A stretch of DNA of 5,875 nt, from assembly GCA_947306845.1 (NCBI GenBank), contig CAMZHP010000219.1, forward strand, positions 1 to 5,875. The letters run 5' to 3'. Of this stretch, positions 1 to 5,098 are shown one piece after another. The notes beneath the pieces are model-generated. The model saw only the letters and a program-made list of their open reading frames with translations. It made no database searches and was not told the DNA's origin. A program made the position numbers and the translations under genes. Every line of letters starts with the position of its first letter. Within the stretch, counting starts at the first letter, position 1. The DNA comes from an uncultured Prevotellaceae bacterium (GTDB lineage Bacteria > Bacteroidota > Bacteroidia > Bacteroidales > Bacteroidaceae).

Positions 1-233
1 CGGTGTACGGCGACCCGTATGCTGTCGCTGCCAAGCAGTCCCTTGAGCATGTAGTGATGGCTTTCTATCTTGAAAAAGGGTTGGCGCAGACTGTCCATCA
101 GCAGCAGACTCCCCAACGGTCGGAGTGACATGACGAGTTCACGGGTCACCATGCCGTCAAGTTGATATTGCGAGGCATGCCATCCTGCCTCGGCACAGGG
201 TTCGGGTGAGGGGGTGATGCTGATGATTCTCAT
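1..233 (-). CDS. Small unrecognised protein, 3' end cut by the window edge
   Basis: Reading leftward from an ATG at 233-231, the frame stays open to the window edge and gives 77 residues beginning MRIISITPSPEP. The start is fixed by context: ATG overlaps the TGA of the upstream desulfurase-family gene as ATGA (233-230), a common sign of translational coupling in an operon. I do not recognise the family. The visible part has no signal peptide and no membrane segment. It contains two Pro-rich turns near the N-terminus, then a stretch around residues 35-65 rich in Leu, Phe and His (RPLGSLLLMD, QPFFKIESHHYMLKG), as in a small globular cytoplasmic protein. Its position as last visible gene of the operon suggests a job linked to the desulfurase-family enzyme, but that is inference. 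The true C-terminus lies outside the window. Confidence 0.75.
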   Translation of the reverse strand, partial: MRIISITPSPEPCAEAGWHASQYQLDGMVTRELVMSLRPLGSLLLMDSLRQPFFKIESHHYMLKGLLGSDSIRVAVH

Positions 234-1342
234 AGGCCTTGACAGATATCTTGAAGGGCATCAACCAGTGCCCGCAGGTCGCCCTGGGTGGTGTGGTAAG
301 ACAGACTTACCCTCACGGTGCCCCAAGGGGCGGTGCCAAGTTGCTGGTGGATGAGGGGAGCGCAGTGCAGACCGGTCCTGGTGGTGATGCCGTAGGCGTT
401 TTGCAGGATATATCCCACGTCGGCGGGTTTCAGTCCATTGATGTTGAAACTGACGACAGGTCCTTGTGGCCCTCCTCCATGATGGCCTCCGTTGTAAAAC
501 CTTATCTTCGGGATGCCTTTCAGTTGGGTAATGAGCCATTTTGTCTGCTGTTGCAGTTGACCAAAGATGGTTTCCACTCCCACTTGCAGCACATATTCCA
601 CACCTGCTTTGAGACCGGCGAGACCGGGAATGTTGGGGGTGCCTACCTCGTATTCCCAGTCATCGTCTTTGTATCGGATGATGCTGCTGTCTCGCCCGGT
701 GCCGCCGAATAGGATGGGGCGGAGGCTGACACCGGGACGGATGTAGAATCCCCCGGTGCCTTGCGGCCCGAATAAGCCCTTGTGCCCGGTGAAGGCGATG
801 ATGTCAACCCCCCATTCCTCGGCTTGGATGGGGATACATCCCGCACTTTGTGCGGCATCGAGCAGCACCAGCATGCCGCGCTGATGGGCCTTTTGGCAGA
901 TGGCGGCGATATCATGGATGGCTCCCGTGACATTGGAGCAGTGAGGGAGGATGAGCAGCCCAGAGGGGCTATCTGGAGGATCTAGAGGATCTAGATGATC
1001 TAGATATTCTAGATTTTCTAGATCCTCTAGATTTTTTAGATTTTCGATGGGGCGGAGTACGCTGTTGTGGTTGTCGGTGGTGACGATGGCGTGCCGGAAG
1101 GACAGACCGCCGATAAGGCGGTTGAGGGCATCGGTGGCTCCGCTGGTGAAGAATATCCTGTCGGGATGGCTCACATGCAACAGCGTGGCGAGGTCTTCCC
1201 GCAGTGCAGCCATGATGTCATCGGATGCAGCGAGCGAACTGCGCAGGGCACTCAATGGCATCGTTTCCAAAGCCTCGGTGACGGCTTTCACTACCGACGG
1301 GGGCTTGGGGTAACTGGTGGCGGCATTGTTGAGGTAGACCAT
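230..1342 (-). CDS. Class V aminotransferase, cysteine desulfurase family (PLP-dependent)
   Basis: This 370-residue protein belongs to fold-type I PLP enzymes and most resembles the cysteine desulfurase-like group of TIGR01977 type. Visible landmarks are the N-terminal YLNNAATSYPKP; SGATDALN near 67-74; His92, expected to stack on PLP; Asp162 and Gln165 in LLDAAQSAG; the Schiff-base lysine Lys188 in TGHKGLFGPQGTGG; and the candidate active-site Cys327 in RTGLHCAPLIH. Such enzymes take sulfur from L-cysteine as a persulfide, giving alanine; actual acceptor and substrate cannot be read here. No signal peptide, so cytoplasmic. ATG at 1342-1340 lies 28 bases after the isomerase stop, and the TGA overlaps the next start. 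Odd feature: residues about 100-124 are a Leu/acidic tripeptide repeat (ENL, KNL, EDL and so on) coded by a 9-bp tandem array. It stands where relatives, as I recall them, carry ordinary beta-strand sequence, and the protein is slightly short for the family. Both active-site elements are intact, so activity is plausible. Confidence 0.88.
   Translation of the reverse strand: MVYLNNAATSYPKPPSVVKAVTEALETMPLSALRSSLAASDDIMAALREDLATLLHVSHPDRIFFTSGATDALNRLIGGLSFRHAIVTTDNHNSVLRPIENLKNLEDLENLEYLDHLDPLDPPDSPSGLLILPHCSNVTGAIHDIAAICQKAHQRGMLVLLDAAQSAGCIPIQAEEWGVDIIAFTGHKGLFGPQGTGGFYIRPGVSLRPILFGGTGRDSSIIRYKDDDWEYEVGTPNIPGLAGLKAGVEYVLQVGVETIFGQLQQQTKWLITQLKGIPKIRFYNGGHHGGGPQGPVVSFNINGLKPADVGYILQNAYGITTRTGLHCAPLIHQQLGTAPWGTVRVSLSYHTTQGDLRALVDALQDICQGL
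972..1043. repeat. Eight-unit 9-bp tandem repeat (TCTAGANNN) inside the desulfurase-family gene
   Basis: Eight consecutive 9-bp units start at 972, 981, 990, 999, 1008, 1017, 1026 and 1035. Six of them (981 to 1026) begin with the exact palindrome TCTAGA; the outer two are TCTGGA and TTTAGA. The last three bases vary (GGA, TGA, TAT, TTT, TCC). Because the unit is nine bases, the array stays in frame on the minus strand and codes for an x-Leu-acidic tripeptide repeat over residues about 100-124. Seven leucines in a row of units all use CTA, unlike the CTG, CTC and TTG used elsewhere in the gene. Gain or loss of units would change protein length without a frameshift. Confidence 0.95.
980..1032. 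repeat. Long inverted repeat (potential hairpin) formed by the TCTAGA array
   Basis: Bases 980-995 are the exact reverse complement of 1017-1032 (16 bp). Inside them, 998-1004 pairs with 1008-1014 (7 bp) around the three-base loop 1005-1007, leaving a two-by-two internal loop. The whole 53-base stretch can thus fold into one near-perfect hairpin, in single-stranded DNA or in the mRNA of the desulfurase-family gene. It lies mid-gene and no T-run follows it, so it is not a terminator. Confidence 0.85.
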
Positions 1343-1370
1343 GGCGGTGGAATGAATTGCTCAGCAGATC

Positions 1371-2738
1371 TTACTGATGTTCCATCACCCTGAAGCCCAT
1401 CACCTGGCCTATCTGATGCAGCATCTTGGCATAGTCGCCAAAAATGAGCACCTGATGATGTCCGAATCCTGCCAGTTGGTGCATGAACCCGCGGGCATCA
1501 TTCATCTTTATATAATAATAAGGTGAGCAGTAGACGGCATCAAACTCCGAACGGAGCACCTCACCGCGCTTCACGCTCATCGTGTCTGCCATGGGGTTGA
1601 AACGTCCGAGGGTGATATATTGCTCCTCGTTCTCGGTGAAGTCCACCTGCAACTTCCCGCCAAAGCCCTGACCGGTGAAGGCCCAAAGTTTGTACTGGAG
1701 CGGTTTGCTGCCATAGCCGTTCATGCAGAGGGCGGGAACGGCATGGTGGATGCGCAGCAGGTCGTCGGTCTCCATGTTGGGATTGCCCATGAAGGCGGGG
1801 CGCATGGCGGCGGCTTGCATGATGGTCATCGCCAACAGCGCGTTGAGGTCTTCCTCGCAGCCACTGGGATAGCCCTCGTCCTTGAGGAGCGAGTGACAGA
1901 TGCAGGGGGTGAACTTCCGGTTTTGGGGTATCTCGCTGGTACACAGTTCATGGCAGGCGGTGGAGAAGGCGTTGCAGTCGTATGCCTCCATCATCCGCTT
2001 GGCGGCGAGGTAGTATTTGATGTCGTTGATGAACCACTCCTTGCGCACCTTGGTTTCCAGCGCGTTGCCCCAGATGCGCTCTGCGATGGGTGATGCCTCT
2101 TCATCGGTCACCTCGTCCATGTATTTGAAAATGTCCCTGAAAGGCAGCTTGACAATCTCCATGCCGTAGCGGCTGCGGATGAGTTCGGGGTCGCGGATGA
2201 CACTCTGCAGACCGAAAGTAGGCATGCTGCCGTGGGTAAGCACCAGCGCGCGGGTGTGGGCCACCACCTTGCGCACCCAAAGCACGTGTGCAATCTCGTT
2301 GAGATCCCGGATGTCCATGCAGACAAATGCCTCCAGACCAATGGAGCGGCAGTAGGCGGCGAAGTCGATGCCCTCGTTGCCGTTCTGCATGATGACAACG
2401 GGCTTGCGGTAGCGTTCGAGTTTTGGAATGCGCCAGTTCATGCACAGGAAGAAGTCCACTTGGTCGATGTCTTCCTCTATCTGGGCATATATCTCGCGGC
2501 CAACCACAAATTTCTCGTCGTAACGGGCATCGATGGCGGGCAACAGGGTGACTTCAGGGGTGACTTTCTTTAATTCCTCTTTGGCAGCCTCAAAGGCGGC
2601 GGTGGCGGCGGCATTCTCTGCCTCTGGGGTCATGTCCTTGGCATATCCTGCACGGCAGGGTCCCTCCCAAAAGTGGGAGTGGGTGAGGCAACCCACGATA
2701 GGGCGCACCACCAGTTTCTGTTCCATTGCTTTCTTCAT
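1371..2738 (-). CDS. L-fucose/L-arabinose isomerase-superfamily protein (sugar isomerase-like)
   Basis: A 455-residue soluble protein resembling the L-fucose isomerase/L-arabinose isomerase superfamily, whose members interconvert aldoses and ketoses using a divalent metal. An N-terminal Rossmann-like part (residues about 8-170) contains VVIMQNGNEG near 114-123. The C-terminal isomerase part carries GCEEDLNALLAM at 293-304, matching the conserved acidic metal-site segment, with Glu295 the likely ligand. It also has AFMGNPNMETDD at 315-326, a His pair at 331-332, and HQLAGFGHHQV at 420-430, which fits the C-terminal metal-binding His. In E. coli FucI the two acidic ligands are 24 residues apart; here that spacing lands on Asn319, so the second Asp seems absent. 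Length is shorter than FucI (about 590) but normal for related proteins. No signal peptide. The chosen ATG (2738) gives MKKAMEQKLVV; Met5 (ATG at 2726) is an alternative. First gene of the left operon. Sugar specificity cannot be told. Confidence 0.78.
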   Translation of the reverse strand: MKKAMEQKLVVRPIVGCLTHSHFWEGPCRAGYAKDMTPEAENAAATAAFEAAKEELKKVTPEVTLLPAIDARYDEKFVVGREIYAQIEEDIDQVDFFLCMNWRIPKLERYRKPVVIMQNGNEGIDFAAYCRSIGLEAFVCMDIRDLNEIAHVLWVRKVVAHTRALVLTHGSMPTFGLQSVIRDPELIRSRYGMEIVKLPFRDIFKYMDEVTDEEASPIAERIWGNALETKVRKEWFINDIKYYLAAKRMMEAYDCNAFSTACHELCTSEIPQNRKFTPCICHSLLKDEGYPSGCEEDLNALLAMTIMQAAAMRPAFMGNPNMETDDLLRIHHAVPALCMNGYGSKPLQYKLWAFTGQGFGGKLQVDFTENEEQYITLGRFNPMADTMSVKRGEVLRSEFDAVYCSPYYYIKMNDARGFMHQLAGFGHHQVLIFGDYAKMLHQIGQVMGFRVMEHQ

Positions 2739-2810
2739 GTCTTTGGGATTCGTTTTAGTTGGATGGATGATCCTTTTACCATAGACGTTTCAGATAGGCC
2801 GATGTACTCT

Positions 2811-2843
2811 ATAAAAAAGAAGAGGGGCAGGATTTCCTGCCCC
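2811..2843 (-). terminator. Rho-independent terminator of the GH43 gene
   Basis: A perfect 8-bp GC-rich stem (2824-2831 with 2836-2843, GGGGCAGG/CCTGCCCC) encloses a four-base loop. Read on the minus strand it is followed directly by TCTTCTTTTTT (2823-2813). It begins 42 bases after the GH43 stop and lies about 70 bases before the isomerase start, so it separates the two transcription units. On the plus strand the bases after the stem are not a T-run, so it works in one direction only. Confidence 0.93.
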
Positions 2844-2885
2844 GGTGATTCAGTTTTGGTTTTGGAAAAATGATAGGTGAAAGAC

Positions 2886-4565
2886 TTATTGTGCAATGTG
2901 TTTTTTGCCGTTCTCAATGTAAATCTTTCGGCTGGGTTTTCCTTTTAGACGTGCTCCCGAAAGGTCGTAGATAGCACCGGATTTCAGCGTCTCTGTTGTG
3001 ATGCCCTTTATTCCGCTGGGGGCTGTCTCAGCGAACTGCCAGGAGTCGAATTTCACGTTGCTTGCCTCGGTGAAGACGAAGAAGATATTTTTGACGCCAT
3101 TGAACACGGTCGGATCCACTTCAATGATATGGTCTTCGAGGCTTGTCGAGGAAAATTCTAATGTGGCCACTGTCGCGTTGGAGACGGTCTGGAAACGGAT
3201 TTCCAGCTTGCCCTTGCCGCTTGCTCTGAGGGTGAAAGACTTGGCTCCCTCACTGCCGAAGTCCACATTGCGTACCATCGTCCATGAACCTGCCTTCATA
3301 TTGATCTGCATGTTGCTCGACGCATCGTTGCCCAAAGTGCTGACGGAGGTGACTCTCGTGACGTTGGTGAAATCCTCGTAGTTGACACCGCCCGACGTGG
3401 CCATCGTCTCGGCCTGCTGCAGGGCAAAGGGGTCGACGTTGCGGACAGCACTCGGACCTTTTTTGGTCATGGTGATTTGTTTGATGGTCTGGGTGCTTTC
3501 GTTCACGCTTGCTTTCTCCACACCGATGGACCGGAAGCCTGAGGCGCCCGTCTTCATGTCCTGCTCCAGCATCGTGGAGTGGAAGAACAGGTAGTAGTCA
3601 TCACCGAATTTCTGAAGATGGGTATGGTTGTTGCCCCATCCAAAACCGAAGTTGCCTTCGTTGGGCACATACTCTCCTTTGTACTCCCATGCGTCGGGAT
3701 CCAACGGGTTGTCGGTCACCATATAGCACATGCTGCACGACGAGGGTGCCTTGTTGTTGCCGCGCTTGGCGTATTTGCTCCAGTCGTTACGGTCCGACCA
3801 GGAGGTGTTGTAGGTGTAGACATACCTGCCGTTCATCATGTTGAGCTCGCTGGCCTCAAACAAATAAGGAGCGGGGAGATTGACTGCTTTTCCGTCGAGT
3901 GCTGTCATGCTCTCCTTGAGTTTGGCGATGCGGGAGTTGCCTGGCATCAGTTTTGTGCCTTGGCTGTTGGGGTCGCCGCCACCGAAGGCAATCCAACCGA
4001 CTCCATTGTCGTCAATCACCACGCCGGGGTCGAAGATCCAGTTGCAGGGTTTGACACCTGGCGTGTCGCCGTCGATGAGCGGCTTGCTCAGAGGTGACCG
4101 CCACGGACCGATAGGAGTGTCGGCTCTCAGCATGCCCACGCTGCCTCCGCTGTTGGCGAAATAGAGGAAGAACTCATTCTTGCCTTGTTTGTTCACACGC
4201 CAGGTCACTGACGGGGCCCAGGAGGCGGCAAAACGCCATCCCCAACTGCTGCAGAGCTTGGCGACATCGATGGTGCCGTGGAAGGTCCAGTTGACCATGT
4301 CATCGGAGGAGAAGATGACCAGCGATTTGATGGCGCCATAGTCATTGCTTCCTTTTTTGCCATTTTTGATGAACTGCTGGTGGTCGTTGGTTCCGTAAAC
4401 ATACACTCTGCCCTCAAATTCCAGTGCTGTGGGGTCCGCACAGAAAACAGACGAGCTGATGGGATTGGCGTTGGAGGCGGCTTTGTAGTTCTTTGCCACA
4501 CTTTGTGCTGTCATCTGCAAGCCGATGGATATCAGCACCGTTGCTGTCAAAAATCTCAATTTCAT
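2886..4565 (-). CDS. Secreted glycoside hydrolase family 43 enzyme with CBM6-like module
   Basis: The frame is open to 4622, but the start chosen is the ATG at 4565. It gives a typical signal peptide (MKLRFLTATVLISIGLQMTA, likely cut before Gln21) and lies just below a canonical promoter; the extra upstream codons translate the promoter itself. The 559-residue product has a five-bladed propeller GH43 domain (about 35-370). Candidate catalytic residues are Asp44 in CADPTALEFEGRVYVYGTND (general base), Asp179 in WIFDPGVVID (pKa modulator) and Glu237 in LFEASELNMMNG (general acid). GNNHTH at 311-316 fits the conserved central-pore His. Residues about 385-512 resemble CBM6, with VRNVDFGSEGA and a closing FDSWQF. 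A short tail (about 518-559, IYDLSGARL, RKIYIENGKK) is typical of Prevotella/Bacteroides exported proteins and resembles a type IX sorting tail. Expected activity is alpha-L-arabinofuranosidase or beta-xylosidase on arabinan or arabinoxylan, outside the cytoplasm; exact substrate is not readable. Monocistronic: own promoter and terminator. Confidence 0.92.
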   Translation of the reverse strand: MKLRFLTATVLISIGLQMTAQSVAKNYKAASNANPISSSVFCADPTALEFEGRVYVYGTNDHQQFIKNGKKGSNDYGAIKSLVIFSSDDMVNWTFHGTIDVAKLCSSWGWRFAASWAPSVTWRVNKQGKNEFFLYFANSGGSVGMLRADTPIGPWRSPLSKPLIDGDTPGVKPCNWIFDPGVVIDDNGVGWIAFGGGDPNSQGTKLMPGNSRIAKLKESMTALDGKAVNLPAPYLFEASELNMMNGRYVYTYNTSWSDRNDWSKYAKRGNNKAPSSCSMCYMVTDNPLDPDAWEYKGEYVPNEGNFGFGWGNNHTHLQKFGDDYYLFFHSTMLEQDMKTGASGFRSIGVEKASVNESTQTIKQITMTKKGPSAVRNVDPFALQQAETMATSGGVNYEDFTNVTRVTSVSTLGNDASSNMQINMKAGSWTMVRNVDFGSEGAKSFTLRASGKGKLEIRFQTVSNATVATLEFSSTSLEDHIIEVDPTVFNGVKNIFFVFTEASNVKFDSWQFAETAPSGIKGITTETLKSGAIYDLSGARLKGKPSRKIYIENGKKHIAQ

Positions 4566-4587
4566 TTCAGTCAGGTTTAAGATGTTG

Positions 4588-4618
4588 CAAAGGTAGTGCA
4601 AACCTTGTATAAAGCAAA
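4588..4618 (-). promoter_or_regulatory. Bacteroidota-type promoter for the GH43 gene
   Basis: On the minus strand, TTTG (4618-4615) is followed by a 19-base spacer and TACCTTTG (4595-4588), matching the Bacteroidota primary-sigma consensus TTTG / TAnnTTTG at its usual spacing. Transcription should start a few bases below 4588, leaving a short leader of roughly 15-20 bases before the ATG at 4565. This placement supports the internal start chosen for the GH43 gene. Confidence 0.85.
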
Positions 4619-4645
4619 ACAAAAGTACAAAAAATAGGTTTTTGT

Positions 4646-4676
4646 TTTGTTTTGCTCTCAGTTTGCACTATCTTTG
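4646..4676 (+). promoter_or_regulatory. Bacteroidota-type promoter for the small membrane protein gene
   Basis: TTTG at 4646-4649, a 19-base spacer and TATCTTTG at 4669-4676 match the Bacteroidota consensus fully. Transcription should begin near 4682, about 50 bases before the ATG at 4736. Two further TTTG copies (4641-4644 and 4651-4654) flank the -33 box but give less standard spacing. Confidence 0.87.
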
Positions 4677-4735
4677 CAATGTGAAACTTCAAAACGAATT
4701 GGTTGGCTTATTTTACAAACTCCAAAAAGACAAAT

Positions 4736-5086
4736 ATGCTTCTTTATTTGATTGTTATCATTGTCATCATTCTTGTAGGTGCTGTCTTCTTAATCCAGCG
4801 TATCCGCCGTCAGAATGCCTTGGCTCATCAATGCGCCAAGGAGGTGCAGCGGTTTAATGAGAAGTTGGCAGAACTATCAGACCCGTCGCATTTCTTCACC
4901 GATGAGGAGCTGGTGCAACTCAAAAAGGAGTTCAACCCTTTGCTCAAGAATGTCAATGATTTGTATGACAGTTCTACTATCTCCAATGAATTCTTGGATG
5001 GTTTGGGGCTACATGACTTCATAGAGAAGCGAAGAATCCTCAATCATATCCAACTCAACAACAACAAATCTTATCAGGGGAAATAA
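4736..5086 (+). CDS. Small membrane-anchored protein with cytoplasmic helical domain, function unknown
   Basis: A 116-residue protein. Residues 1-20 form one hydrophobic segment (MLLYLIVIIVIILVGAVFLI), followed at once by QRIRRQ. By the positive-inside rule the C-terminal part should face the cytoplasm. The rest is charged and probably helical: KEVQRFNEKLAELSDP (35-50), FFTDEELVQLKKEFNPLLKNVNDLY (53-77), then EKRRILNHIQLNNNKS near the end. The ATG at 4736 is preferred, preceded by an A-rich leader. An in-frame TTG at 4703 would add 11 residues, three of them lysines, before the membrane segment and is less likely. From memory only, the pattern (anchor, Phe-Thr-x-x-Glu-Leu, closing Asn-rich stretch) recalls the N-terminal region of Bacteroidota UvrD-like helicases, so it could be a standalone or truncated version of that domain. 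Its stop is 12 bases from the end of the converging neighbour, with no good terminator between them. Confidence 0.82.
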   Translation: MLLYLIVIIVIILVGAVFLIQRIRRQNALAHQCAKEVQRFNEKLAELSDPSHFFTDEELVQLKKEFNPLLKNVNDLYDSSTISNEFLDGLGLHDFIEKRRILNHIQLNNNKSYQGK

Positions 5087-5098
5087 ACTTGTCGGCCC

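Larger units (their letters stand above)
4584..4680. repeat. Mirrored 20-bp inverted repeat carrying two divergent promoters
   Basis: Bases 4661-4680 (GTTTGCACTATCTTTGCAAT) match the reverse complement of 4584-4603 at 18 of 20 positions. The repeat centre is base 4632. The two -33 TTTG boxes (4615-4618 minus, 4646-4649 plus) and the two -7 boxes (4588-4595 minus, 4669-4676 plus) share that same centre. The A/T-rich middle holds TTTTG runs on both strands. It may reflect promoter duplication, a shared regulator site, or chance reuse of a strong promoter sequence. Confidence 0.9.

Noticed and set aside
239..712. A 157-codon plus-strand open frame opposite the desulfurase-family gene
   Set aside because: The minus strand carries all the PLP-enzyme motifs here; the plus-strand frame is a shadow.
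972..1043. CRISPR-like array
   Set aside because: Nine-base contiguous units with no spacers and intact coding frame are a tandem repeat, not CRISPR.
1620..2093. A 157-codon plus-strand open frame opposite the isomerase gene
   Set aside because: It is the antisense shadow of a GC-rich, well-recognised coding region and has no promoter or family features of its own.
2735..2917. A 60-codon minus-strand open frame between the GH43 and isomerase genes
   Set aside because: It runs through the terminator hairpin, overlaps the end of the GH43 gene and the start of the isomerase gene, and shows no protein-like features.
3579..4097. A 172-codon plus-strand open frame opposite the GH43 gene
   Set aside because: It lies opposite conserved GH43 catalytic motifs and has a composition typical of antisense reading.
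4584..4680. Phase-variable invertible promoter
   Set aside because: Inverting the segment between the repeats would still leave a promoter facing each gene, and no recombinase gene is nearby; kept only as a question within the promoter finding.
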